Shown here: positions 39,557 to 48,892 of the stretch, in pieces
Layout: every line of letters begins with the position of its first letter
Position numbering within the stretch: position 1 is the first letter of the stretch
Assembly: GCA_020544305.1 (NCBI GenBank)
Contig: CP058667.1
Coordinates: forward strand, 1,984,001-2,048,000
Origin: Staphylococcus taiwanensis
GTDB taxonomy: Bacteria; Bacillota; Bacilli; Staphylococcales; Staphylococcaceae
Reading direction: 5' to 3'
DNA length: 64,000 bases
Made by a program: the position numbers and the translations under genes
The notes under the pieces: generated by a model
Told to the model about the DNA's origin: nothing
What the model saw: only the letters and a program-made list of their open reading frames with translations
The model's database searches: none

Positions 39557-40109
39557 TCATGTCATCCCACTCTGATGTTGAGAGAACATCACCATATTTA
39601 GGGAAAATATCACGCGTTAAAAAGTGATGAACTTGTTCATCTCTATCCATCATAGCGTCTTTTAAAAATGTTAACTTATAGTCTTTATCACTAGCTTCTA
39701 CAGCAGTTGAAAGTACAACACCACTTGTCGCTACCCCTGTAAGCATTAAGTGATCAACTTGTAAGCCTCTTAATAACACCTCTAAATCACTTCCTGTAAA
39801 GGCGCTCACGCGTTTCTTAATAATAAAATGGTCGTTGGATTCAACATTTAAATCATCAATAATTTGTGTTTCCTTGTCGTCAACTGACATAGGTCTACCA
39901 CTATTTTTAATTTGATTAAAACGTTTATTATTAGATGAGATTTCACCATAATTTTTTGAAAAGGCGACTCTCACAAAAATAACCGGAATGCGCTTTGATC
40001 GAGCAACTGTTATGGCATCATTCGTTGCTTGAATTAACCCGTGTGTTTCAGCTAATGAATTCACAATACCATTTTGCATATCCATTACTAATAGTGCTTT
40101 TTTATTCAT
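39549..40109 (-). CDS. Isochorismatase-fold hydrolase
   Basis: A 186-residue isochorismatase-superfamily protein. The Asp of ALLVMDMQNGIVNS and the Lys of FIIKKRVSAFTGSDLE are in place. At the nucleophile position the sequence is LTGVATSGVVLSTAVEA, where nicotinamidases have GxxTxxCV; the Cys is Gly, as in the isochorismatase/PhzD branch. It may therefore not act as a cysteine hydrolase. ATG 40109 has AAAGGGAG 9 bases upstream. It is coupled to the efflux pump. Confidence 0.83.
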   Translation of the reverse strand: MNKKALLVMDMQNGIVNSLAETHGLIQATNDAITVARSKRIPVIFVRVAFSKNYGEISSNNKRFNQIKNSGRPMSVDDKETQIIDDLNVESNDHFIIKKRVSAFTGSDLEVLLRGLQVDHLMLTGVATSGVVLSTAVEASDKDYKLTFLKDAMMDRDEQVHHFLTRDIFPKYGDVLSTSEWDDMSD

Positions 40110-40240
40110 GTAAATACTCCCTTTCAATTAACAAATACATTTAAAAATCGTATCACATTAATTGAAAGAATTAAATTTATTAGTTTGTTTAACCATTTTG
40201 GACTTAAAAAAATTTAATGAAAGTGCTAATTTTAGAAAAT

Positions 40241-40356
40241 AAAAAACGTTGAAACGATTCGTTCCAACGTCTTGTCTACATTTATTGAAATTTGCATTTC
40301 AAATCCGATAATCAATGTATTTGTTTTAAAGTCCACGCACGACCGTTGACTAAAAA
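40241..40356 (-). ncRNA. Putative structured small RNA, unit A
   Basis: On the minus strand this unit holds the palindromic 20-mer (40331-40350), a UUGAAAU-GCAA-AUUUCAA hairpin with a GNRA loop (40285-40302) and an intrinsic terminator (40247-40269, ten pairs, then TTTTTT). The terminator's only non-Watson-Crick pair is a G-U on the minus strand and an A-C on the plus strand, which favours minus-strand transcription. No own -10 is seen; it begins right after unit B's terminator and may come from read-through or processing. No convincing ORF is present. Confidence 0.5.
40331..40350. repeat. Palindromic 20-mer, copy 1
   Basis: GTCCACGCACGACCGTTGAC: arms GTCCACG and CGTTGAC pair with one mismatch around the loop CACGAC. 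Confidence 0.8.
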
Positions 40357-40456
40357 GAGAGCAAGTCCTACCTGCTCTCTTTCCTAAGTTATTTAAAACT
40401 TATTCTTAGCTATGCAATGTATTTCGGTTTATAACGTCCACGCATTGTCGTTGACA
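40352..40456 (-). ncRNA. Putative structured small RNA, unit B
   Basis: Transcribed leftwards from a near-consensus promoter. The RNA would begin with the palindromic 20-mer (40436-40455), share the CGAAATACATTG-like segment with unit A, fold a CTAAG/CTTAG middle hairpin and end in the terminator AGAGAGCA/TGCTCTCT plus TTTTT (40355-40381). Length is about 105 bases. No ORF with a ribosome site is seen. Confidence 0.6.
40436..40455. repeat. Palindromic 20-mer, copy 2
   Basis: GTCCACGCATTGTCGTTGAC: same arms as copy 1, loop CATTGT. Confidence 0.8.
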
Positions 40457-40461
40457 TTTAT

Positions 40462-40489
40462 ATTATAACATTTTTATTAAATATGTCAA
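40462..40489 (-). promoter_or_regulatory. Consensus sigma-A promoter of unit B
   Basis: On the minus strand TTGACA (40484-40489), 16 bases, TATAAT (40462-40467). Both hexamers are perfect. The predicted start falls on the first bases of palindrome copy 2. The gap 40110-40556 otherwise holds units A and B and an inverted repeat GTTCATCCAA/TTGGATATGAAC at 40519-40546. Confidence 0.75.
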
Positions 40490-40556
40490 GATTAATAAAT
40501 TTAATATAATTTAGTTGTGTTCATCCAATATATTTTGGATATGAACATGTTGCTTA

Positions 40557-41573
40557 TCAAAAACGCTTAGTCCATGCTTTAAATAGCTTATTGTTTTGGA
40601 ACTTCACAGTATACATCGTGTATCTATTAATAGAATTTACGATATCATTTACAATCTTTGTATTAACATGCGATTTTAATAATTCGTCTATCTCTATTTT
40701 ACATTCATTATAAATTGTAGTGATATCAATAACATTTTGTACGTCTAATAGTTTTGTTATTTTCACTCTGCATTCAGCAATTAACATTTTATCAGCCTTT
40801 TCTTTGTCCATAATTTTTCTTTTTTGAATATTACGTGCTTCAGCCTCTTTTAAAAATTGCTGTCGTTTTAACTCTCGTTCTTTTCTTAATGCTTCTTGTT
40901 CTTTTTCTCTTTGAATACGTCTTTCTCGTTCTAGTTCTTCTAGATACGCAAGATATTTCTTTTTATGAAAATAATCAATCAAAGCAAAGACTTTCTGTTC
41001 GATGTTGGTGGGCAAAGCCATACTATACTTTTTAAAATCATTAATTAATTCAATATTCTTACTCGTAATAGGCTTTGATGAATTCGAATTAAATTCTTCC
41101 ACATCTAACTCAGAGATCGTATTCCACTCTTTATACATGTTTATCACTTTACGATGATACTCTGAATCATTCATCAATTTATCATGATTTAAGAGTACAT
41201 CATCCAACCAATCATCTAACAAGAACATATTCTTTCTAACCTGATAAGCAATACGATTCGGAATGCCACTATGTTCTTTAAAATGTTCAATCCCAAGTTT
41301 TATAATACTATCTTTTGACTTTGATCGTAGTATATATTGATACTTTAATTCTTTTCCGCATTCACAATATAACGGGTTATCATTACAACTCGTTCGGTAA
41401 TTTTCATTTACTTTAAAGTCGATAAGTTCCCACTCTTCTGAATGGCGATACATATCATTGATTAATATATTCTTTTTTCTGTATTTATAATACATAAACA
41501 GTATTTCTCTTTGGTTCTCAGTTAATTGACTGATTAAAGCATGTCTCTGTTTCTCGTTATTCACATATCTCAA
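40557..41573 (-). CDS. Orphan protein with coiled coil, beside tmRNA
   Basis: I do not recognise this 338-residue protein. Residues 1-60 are helical and open MRYVNNEKQRHALISQLTEN. A cysteine cluster TSCNDNPLYCECGKELKY lies near residue 85 and could bind a metal. A helical middle (FKEHSGIPNRIAYQVRKNMF) and a highly charged coiled coil at about 215-260 (LEELERERRIQREKEQEALR) precede a helical C-terminus. It is flanked by units B/A downstream and unit C upstream. The position next to ssrA suits an island remnant, but there is no integrase. Confidence 0.7.
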   Translation of the reverse strand: MRYVNNEKQRHALISQLTENQREILFMYYKYRKKNILINDMYRHSEEWELIDFKVNENYRTSCNDNPLYCECGKELKYQYILRSKSKDSIIKLGIEHFKEHSGIPNRIAYQVRKNMFLLDDWLDDVLLNHDKLMNDSEYHRKVINMYKEWNTISELDVEEFNSNSSKPITSKNIELINDFKKYSMALPTNIEQKVFALIDYFHKKKYLAYLEELERERRIQREKEQEALRKERELKRQQFLKEAEARNIQKRKIMDKEKADKMLIAECRVKITKLLDVQNVIDITTIYNECKIEIDELLKSHVNTKIVNDIVNSINRYTMYTVKFQNNKLFKAWTKRF

Positions 41574-41652
41574 ATAACCACCTCTTCTACTTATAAGGTT
41601 AACTTTAGTTCATTTCACATTAATCTGATGGTTGGATTTGTATGTTTGCATA

Positions 41653-41796
41653 TGTAAAAAAGAGATATGACTAATCACTCATTAATCATATCTCATTATC
41701 AACACTATGATATTCAATTATAATGCCTAGTCTCATAGCAGACGGCTACTACTGTACATGATTTTGTTTTTTAAAGTCCACGCATGGTCGTTGACT
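41653..41796 (-). ncRNA. Putative structured small RNA, unit C
   Basis: About 140 bases transcribed leftwards, upstream of the orphan gene. It begins with palindrome copy 3, has a GCCGTCT/AGACTAGGC middle hairpin, and ends in the strong terminator GAGATATGA/TCATATCTC followed by TTTTTT (41655-41694). The terminator lies before the orphan gene's start, so the unit is a separate short transcript. No ORF with a ribosome site is seen. Confidence 0.6.
41776..41795. repeat. Palindromic 20-mer, copy 3
   Basis: GTCCACGCATGGTCGTTGAC: same arms as the other copies, loop CATGGT. Confidence 0.8.
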
Positions 41797-41803
41797 TAAT
41801 TAT

Positions 41804-41832
41804 ATTATAATAATTTTATATAATAAATACAA
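41804..41832 (-). promoter_or_regulatory. Sigma-A-type promoter of unit C
   Basis: TTGTAT (41827-41832), 17 bases, TATAAT (41804-41809) on the minus strand, with the palindrome at the predicted start, the same geometry as unit B. Confidence 0.65.
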
Positions 41833-41871
41833 CATTTATATATTTTAACCTAGAAACGTTTAAATACAAAA

Positions 41872-41904
41872 CAAAAAGCCTACAACCACAAGGGTTGCAG
41901 GCTA
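41872..41904 (-). terminator. Terminator of ssrA
   Basis: AGCCTGCAACC and GGTTGTAGGCT pair around CTTGT, followed on the minus strand by TTTTTG. Confidence 0.85.
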
Positions 41905-41906
41905 CA

Positions 41907-42268
41907 TAGTGGAGACGGCGGGATTCGAACCCGCGTCCAGAGGTCCTGATACACACCTTTCTACGTGTGTAGTCTATTGATAAATTTCGCATAATAGTAA
42001 GCAACAGACAACCAGTATTATGCTAGTTTGATTGGATTTCATCTAAACAGACTTCAAACGGCAGTGTTTAGCATATCCTACTAGGGTTGAATCGCGTTAA
42101 CAGCACGTAGGAGATGCTGTTAGGCGATGCAGAGTGCTATTACGCAGCTACTGCGAAATTATTGTTTGATTTGTCAGTTATATTTACTGAAATGTGTTGA
42201 TGTCGGAGACAACCCTCCGACACGCTTAATGTGCTCGAGGGACCCCTGTCGAATCCAAAAACGCCCCC
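41907..42268 (-). ncRNA. ssrA: Transfer-messenger RNA
   Basis: tmRNA rescues stalled ribosomes by adding a degradation tag. The 5' end GGGGGCG pairs with CGTCTCC at the 3' end to make the acceptor stem. The T arm GGGTTCGAATCCC and the 5' ATTCGACAGGGGTCCC are diagnostic. The open tag frame encodes DKSNNNFAVAA then TAA TAG, which I recall from S. epidermidis-type tmRNAs; S. aureus has G in place of D. The 3' CCA appears not to be fully encoded. It follows smpB, its protein partner. Confidence 0.95.
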
Positions 42269-42336
42269 GAAATAATATTAGATACGTTTAGTATATAACA
42301 ACCCCTTAAGGTATCATATACAAACGCAGTACTTGA

Positions 42337-42380
42337 TTGAACTGAGAAGTTGCTAATATATAGCGCTTCTCAGTTCTAAT
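42337..42380 (-). terminator. Hairpin between smpB and ssrA
   Basis: AACTGAGAAG pairs with CTTCTCAGTT across a loop of about 20 bases. No T run follows, so it may be a processing or partial stop signal. The rest of 42269-42510 has the ssrA promoter region but no gene. Confidence 0.45.
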
Positions 42381-42510
42381 CATTCTTGCGAGATTGAGAT
42401 GATGCACTCGAGTAGAATGTCACCCCAATCGCTAACCAACGTATCAGTTAATTCACAACATCAGTTATCATACCAAATAGCGACCAATTAAGCAACAAAC
42501 GCGCTTACGC

Positions 42511-42981
42511 TTAATAACGGTCTTTGATTGCACGATCAACGTCACGTTTCATTGCTTTATCTTTTAAAGCTTGGCGTTTATCGTGTATTTTCTTACCACG
42601 TGCTACACCTAATAAGACTTTACACTGACCATGTTTCAAATACAATTTTAATGGGATAAGTGAATATCCAATTTCTCTCGTACGTTCTCCAAGTTTAATA
42701 ATTTCCTTTTTATGGAGTAATAACTTTCTAGAACGTAAAGGGTCATGATTAAAACGGTTTCCTTCTTCATAAGGTGCAATATGCATATTATTAATGAACA
42801 TTTCGCCACGTTTTACTTGCGCGTAACTATCTTTTAAATTGGCACTACCACGGCGAATGGATTTAATCTCTGTTCCTTTTAATGCAATGCCCGCTTCAAT
42901 AGTATCTTCAATATTATAATCATGTCTGGCTTTACGGTTTTCAGCTAGTGTACCGGGTGATTTTGTTTTTTTCTTAGCCAT
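42511..42981 (-). CDS. smpB: SmpB, tmRNA-binding protein
   Basis: SmpB binds the tRNA-like part of tmRNA and guides it to stalled ribosomes. The 156-residue protein starts with [20 protein letters not shown], has the RNA-binding [20 protein letters not shown], and the basic C-terminal tail [20 protein letters not shown]. It lies between rnr and ssrA, as is usual in Firmicutes. SD GAGGTG precedes the ATG. Confidence 0.97.
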   Translation of the reverse strand: MAKKKTKSPGTLAENRKARHDYNIEDTIEAGIALKGTEIKSIRRGSANLKDSYAQVKRGEMFINNMHIAPYEEGNRFNHDPLRSRKLLLHKKEIIKLGERTREIGYSLIPLKLYLKHGQCKVLLGVARGKKIHDKRQALKDKAMKRDVDRAIKDRY

Positions 42982-43005
42982 TAGTCTCTGTCACCTCTTT
43001 GCTGA

Positions 43006-45384
43006 TTATTTTTTCTTACGACGTGATTTTTTCTTCACACTTTTATCTTTATAGAATGGTTTGTGATTGGTTTTACCTTGTTTATCACGACTACGTTGGT
43101 TTTTACCTTTTCGTTGCTTACGTTTTTTCTTCTTACCTTTATGATCATCATCTTTAGATTTATCTAGAGATTTACCACGTGTTTTAGCTTGGATGGTCTT
43201 CCCTCTTGCTGGACGTTGACTTCTATCATTCTTCGGTAAAGGCATGCCAACGATTTGGAAGTCTATCATACGTTCATCAACATCTACATGTGTGACTTTC
43301 ACAGTAACTTGATCACCAATACGGAATACTTTAGCTTGTCGTTCACCAATTAATGCCATTTGACGTTCATCAAAATGATAATAATCATCTGTCATATTTG
43401 AAATGTGAACCATACCTTCAATAGTGTTAGGTAGTTCAATAAACATACCAAAGTTTGCAACAGAGCTTACGATGCCTTCAAATTCATCACCGATATGTTG
43501 AATCATATATTCAGCTTTTTTCAATTCATCCGTATCGCGTTCGGCTTCAATTGCACGACGTTCACGTTGTGACGTATGTTCAGCTAATTCAGGTAATTTA
43601 TCTTCCCATTTGTGCAATTCTTTATTATTCATTGAATGATCGATGAGATATTTTCGAATTAGACGATGAACCGTTAAGTCAGGGTAACGTCTAATCGGTG
43701 ATGTGAAATGGGTATAGTATTCTGCTGATAAACCAAAATGTCCTAAGTTCGTATCATCATAATGTGCTTGTTGCATTGAACGTAACATCATTGTTGAGAT
43801 AACCATTTGTTCTGAACGGCCTTCAACTTCTTCCTGAATCGATTGTAATGTTGAAGGATGGATATCTTCACCTGTACCTTTAATCATAATACCGAAGTTT
43901 GTAATAAAGTCGAAGAATTGTCTTAAACGATCTGATTTCGGTTGTTCATGGACACGGTAAATGAATGGTACTTCTAGTTTATTGAAATGTTCAGCCACGG
44001 TTTCGTTAGCAGCTAACATAAATGATTCAATTAAACGTTCACCTTCACCACGTTCACGTAAAACCACATCAGTTGGTAGACCCTCATTATTAACTAACAC
44101 TTTGGCTTCACTAATATCGAAGTCAATTTCACCACGACGTTTACGCATTTGAATGAGACGATTTGATAAATCTTGTGCTAAATCAAGCATTGGTGTAATT
44201 TCTTGATATTGTTTGCGAACGTTTGGGTCCTTTTCAGTGATAATTTGATTCACCGCATCATATGTCATTCTGTAATTAGAATGAATGACACTATCGAATA
44301 TGTCATGTTTAACCACGTCGCCACGTTCATTAATCTCCATGCGACAACTGAGTGTTAAGCGATCAACTTCAGGGTTTAATGAACAAATACCATTACTCAA
44401 GCGATGTGGAATCATTGGAATCACACGGTCTACTAAGTAAACACTTGTCGCTCTATCGTAAGCTTCTTTATCTAATGCTGAGTCTTCTTTAACATAGTAG
44501 CTTACATCAGCGATACTTACAGTTAATTCAGTATGACCGTTTTGTAGTTTCTTCACACTTATGGCATCATCTAAATCTTTGGCATCTGCACCATCAATGG
44601 TAATCGTTAATTCATCACGTAAGTCAGTACGACCTTTAATTTCTTCAGGCTTAATATCTTCAGGTACTGCTTCAGCTTCTTTCAAAACATTATCAGGGAA
44701 TTCGATTTCAATACCGTGTTGATAAATGATAGATAGGATATCTACGCCTGGATCATTTTTATGGCCGAGTATCGCTGATACATGTCCTTCTGGATTATCC
44801 GTACCGTCCGCATACTTCGTAATTTGAACGAGCACTTTATGGCCATCTACGGCACCAAGACTTTGGCCTTTCGGAATGAAGATGTCTTGCATAATTCGTT
44901 TATCATCCGGAATGACAAAGCCAAAGTGTTTTGCTTCGCTATACGTACCTACTACTTGGGTTACAGAATGTTTCTCAATTGATTTAACTTCACCTTCAAT
45001 TTTACCTTTATGTTCACCTTTAGATTTTTGGATTTCAACAATGACTGTGTCACCATCTAATGCACGGTTAATCTTAGTTGGTGGAATAAAGATATCATCC
45101 ATACCTTCTTCTTCAGGTCGTAAGAATGCGAAGCCCTTCTTATTTTGACTTAACGTCCCTTTAATTAATTTAGAATTTGAACTTTTATGTGATTGTTTAC
45201 GTTGGTATCTATCTGTCTTAGTTCGTTCAACTAATCCTGCTTGTTCTAGTTCTACTAGCACCTTTATTAAATCTCTAAATGAGTCGGCACTATTAAGACC
45301 TAAAGCATCTTGAAAATCAGATACCGACATCGGTTCGTAATCAGGTTGCTTTATGATTTCTTCAATGGATTGCTTTAAATTCAT
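43006..45384 (-). CDS. rnr: Ribonuclease R
   Basis: RNase R is a processive 3'-5' exoribonuclease that degrades structured RNA and takes part in trans-translation. The 792-residue protein has an N-terminal winged helix, two cold-shock domains, the RNB catalytic core (TIDGADAKDLDDAISVKKLQ with active-site aspartates near 275), an S1 domain near 630 and a Lys-rich tail (KGKKKKRKQRKGKNQRSRDK). I start at ATG 45384 (MNLKQSIEEI), 6 bases after AGGAGG. It is followed by smpB 24 bases later. Confidence 0.96.
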   Translation of the reverse strand: MNLKQSIEEIIKQPDYEPMSVSDFQDALGLNSADSFRDLIKVLVELEQAGLVERTKTDRYQRKQSHKSSNSKLIKGTLSQNKKGFAFLRPEEEGMDDIFIPPTKINRALDGDTVIVEIQKSKGEHKGKIEGEVKSIEKHSVTQVVGTYSEAKHFGFVIPDDKRIMQDIFIPKGQSLGAVDGHKVLVQITKYADGTDNPEGHVSAILGHKNDPGVDILSIIYQHGIEIEFPDNVLKEAEAVPEDIKPEEIKGRTDLRDELTITIDGADAKDLDDAISVKKLQNGHTELTVSIADVSYYVKEDSALDKEAYDRATSVYLVDRVIPMIPHRLSNGICSLNPEVDRLTLSCRMEINERGDVVKHDIFDSVIHSNYRMTYDAVNQIITEKDPNVRKQYQEITPMLDLAQDLSNRLIQMRKRRGEIDFDISEAKVLVNNEGLPTDVVLRERGEGERLIESFMLAANETVAEHFNKLEVPFIYRVHEQPKSDRLRQFFDFITNFGIMIKGTGEDIHPSTLQSIQEEVEGRSEQMVISTMMLRSMQQAHYDDTNLGHFGLSAEYYTHFTSPIRRYPDLTVHRLIRKYLIDHSMNNKELHKWEDKLPELAEHTSQRERRAIEAERDTDELKKAEYMIQHIGDEFEGIVSSVANFGMFIELPNTIEGMVHISNMTDDYYHFDERQMALIGERQAKVFRIGDQVTVKVTHVDVDERMIDFQIVGMPLPKNDRSQRPARGKTIQAKTRGKSLDKSKDDDHKGKKKKRKQRKGKNQRSRDKQGKTNHKPFYKDKSVKKKSRRKKK

Positions 45385-45425
45385 CATGCCCCTCCTTTCT
45401 TCTTTCATTTCATATTTTAAATTTA

Positions 45426-46166
45426 TTATTCAGACCAATCTAAAGATTCTAAGAAATTGTATACGTCTTCGAATACTTGTTCTTTTTCTTTATCGATTGT
45501 AATGACATGTCCTGAATTTGCATACCATTTGATGTCTTTTTCATCTGAGTCGACATTCTCGTATATATAATTTGCTGATTGAGGATTAATCATTTCATCA
45601 TTTTCAGCTTGTACTACTAATATTGGATCTAATACTTCATCGATTTCGTTTCTAACGTTATTTAGTGTTTCGCTTAACTCTTTTAACGTTTCAGTAGGAT
45701 GGAAGTCTTCCATTTCTTTATCGATTGTGGCTTGATCTTTACCTTCATATTTTTTAAAGTTTCGTGCATATTCTAAAAAGCCTTCATATATTGCACCTTG
45801 CGTTTTACCTTCAGCGGGTGCACACATAGTTACAATACCCTTTACAGGACGATTTAAGCTAAGTTTCAAGGCGAAGACACCACCGAGAGATAAACCTGCT
45901 ACGGCAATTTCTTCATAGCCTTGGTCCACTAAATAATCATAACCATCAAGCACATCTTTAAACCATACATGCGGACTTGATTTCAAGATTTCTTCCGGTG
46001 GAGCTGCATGTCCCTCGTATTGAGGTGCATAAGATGTGTAGCCTTTTTTCTGTAAAAATCTTCCTAACTGTCTTACATCTGATGAGTTACCAGTAAACCC
46101 ATGTAGAAGTAGGACTGCACGTTTACCTTCTTCAAAGAAGAACGGTTGTGGTAATTTAATTTGCAT
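45426..46166 (-). CDS. est: Carboxylesterase (alpha/beta hydrolase)
   Basis: A 246-residue alpha/beta hydrolase similar to the Est30-type carboxylesterases. The oxyanion region [18 protein letters not shown] lies near residue 20, the nucleophile elbow in [14 protein letters not shown] (Ser about 94), an Asp in the QAENDEMI segment and the His in [11 protein letters not shown] (about 224). ATG 46166 follows AGAGGG. It sits in the conserved secG-est-rnr-smpB order. Confidence 0.88.
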   Translation of the reverse strand: MQIKLPQPFFFEEGKRAVLLLHGFTGNSSDVRQLGRFLQKKGYTSYAPQYEGHAAPPEEILKSSPHVWFKDVLDGYDYLVDQGYEEIAVAGLSLGGVFALKLSLNRPVKGIVTMCAPAEGKTQGAIYEGFLEYARNFKKYEGKDQATIDKEMEDFHPTETLKELSETLNNVRNEIDEVLDPILVVQAENDEMINPQSANYIYENVDSDEKDIKWYANSGHVITIDKEKEQVFEDVYNFLESLDWSE

Positions 46167-46362
46167 TTCTAAATCCCTCTCCATCACAATATCTACGTCT
46201 ATTTACATCATGAGACATCAAACGACGCCTCTCATTTACATTTATTTGCCGTGTATGCTATTCCCTGATTCTCATGAAAATATACATACCCTTATCGTGC
46301 ACTTTAGTGTTTAAAACTTGAATATCTATTTAAAGTTTCGTCATTCTTTATTATAAATAAAA

Positions 46363-46388
46363 AAGCCCGACATTAACATCGTCGGACC

Positions 46389-46389
<1 letters not shown>
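46363..46389 (-). terminator. Terminator of secG
   Basis: GTCCGAC and GTCGGGC form the stem; the minus strand continues TTTTTTATTT. Confidence 0.75.
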
Positions 46390-46679
<290 letters not shown>

Positions 46680-46689
46680 TTATCAATGA

Positions 46690-47160
46690 CTAGCGATTAA
46701 ACGTACTCTTACGCATAATTGACACGACTAACATGTACAGTGCCAAGACTGTTGAACCGATAATAACAATTAAGATAGGCACAATAAACATCACTGATTT
46801 TACAGCCATAATCGCATTGATAACCATTGCTAAATTGACTAGTGTAAACAATACGTTAGACACATATACAGCAAACATAAACCACCATAAATATTTATGA
46901 CGATTCCATAATGCTATAACACCAGCTAGGTACGCTAGGATATACATGATGCCCGTATATCTGAAACTATTTAAGATATTGGCCACACCACTATCGCTTA
47001 CTTTTTGACCGGCACGTGATAGTAATGATTTAGCTGTTTGTGTGTCTAAGGCAATAAAGTTATGAATAATTAATAATATGCAGAATATTAAAGAACTGTA
47101 AGCGACTAATTTTGCAGTATTTCGTTCTCTTTGACTAGGTTGAGTAGGCTGATTCTCCAT
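46690..47160 (-). CDS. Four-span membrane protein
   Basis: A 156-residue protein with four hydrophobic spans: LVAYSSLIFCILLIIHNFIA, YTGIMYILAYLAGVIALW, YLWWFMFAVYVSNVLFTLVN and VMFIVPILIVIIGSTVLALY. The N-terminus is hydrophilic (ENQPTQPSQRERNTAK). ATG 47160 has AAGGAG 8 bases upstream; the frame extends to a TTG at 47181 overlapping that site. It sits between eno and secG. Family not recognised. Confidence 0.7.
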   Translation of the reverse strand: MENQPTQPSQRERNTAKLVAYSSLIFCILLIIHNFIALDTQTAKSLLSRAGQKVSDSGVANILNSFRYTGIMYILAYLAGVIALWNRHKYLWWFMFAVYVSNVLFTLVNLAMVINAIMAVKSVMFIVPILIVIIGSTVLALYMLVVSIMRKSTFNR

Positions 47161-47364
47161 GTTCCATTCTCCTTCTTTCAATTACACGCCTATTATATCA
47201 GTTTGTATAGGTAAATTAAATAAGTTCCATTGTGCCGGTAGTTTATTCAGAGTGATGTATCATTTACAACCCTATGTTGGTAGCTTCATCGTGATATAGT
47301 TTATTCCTACTGAAAATGGGCACAAATAGAGGTGTGGGGTCTCCATTTTCAAAAACAAAAAATA

Positions 47365-47396
47365 CCTGCCACAGTCTCAACTCTGTGACAGGCAAT
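47365..47396 (-). terminator. Terminator of eno / glycolytic operon
   Basis: TGCCTGTCACAGA pairs with CTGTGGCAGGTA (minus strand), followed by TTTTTTG. It ends the glycolytic operon. Confidence 0.85.
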
Positions 47397-47435
47397 ATAC
47401 ATTTGCGTGAACTCTTATAAAATGTCGAATCTCTA

Positions 47436-48755
<1,320 letters not shown>

Positions 48756-48892
48756 TTAATTTAGAATCTATAGCTATTATAGCTTGATTTCATCATTTAA
48801 TAAAATATTTGTATCGCATTAGGAAGTTCTCAATATAGGCATTTTAAAACGCCTTATATTGAAAACGTCTTCATGCATTTACACCAACAACA

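Noticed and set aside
39549..40109. Nicotinamidase call for the hydrolase coupled to the MFS pump
   Set aside because: The nucleophilic Cys of nicotinamidases is replaced by Gly, so only the fold family is claimed.
40331..41795. Palindromic 20-mers as a CRISPR array
   Set aside because: Copies are 85 and 1,320 bases apart, each with its own terminator; there are no regular spacers and no cas genes.
41930..41960. Separate tRNA gene suggested by the GGGTTCGAATCCC arm
   Set aside because: This is the T arm of tmRNA; there is no independent D or anticodon arm of a normal tRNA.
41816..42004. Open frame on the minus strand over the tmRNA 3' end
   Set aside because: It overlaps the tmRNA 3' domain and terminator, has no ribosome site, and the RNA structure explains the sequence.
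40110..42510. Complete genomic island at ssrA
   Set aside because: No integrase, no duplicated tmRNA 3' end and only one unknown gene are seen, so at most a remnant can be claimed.
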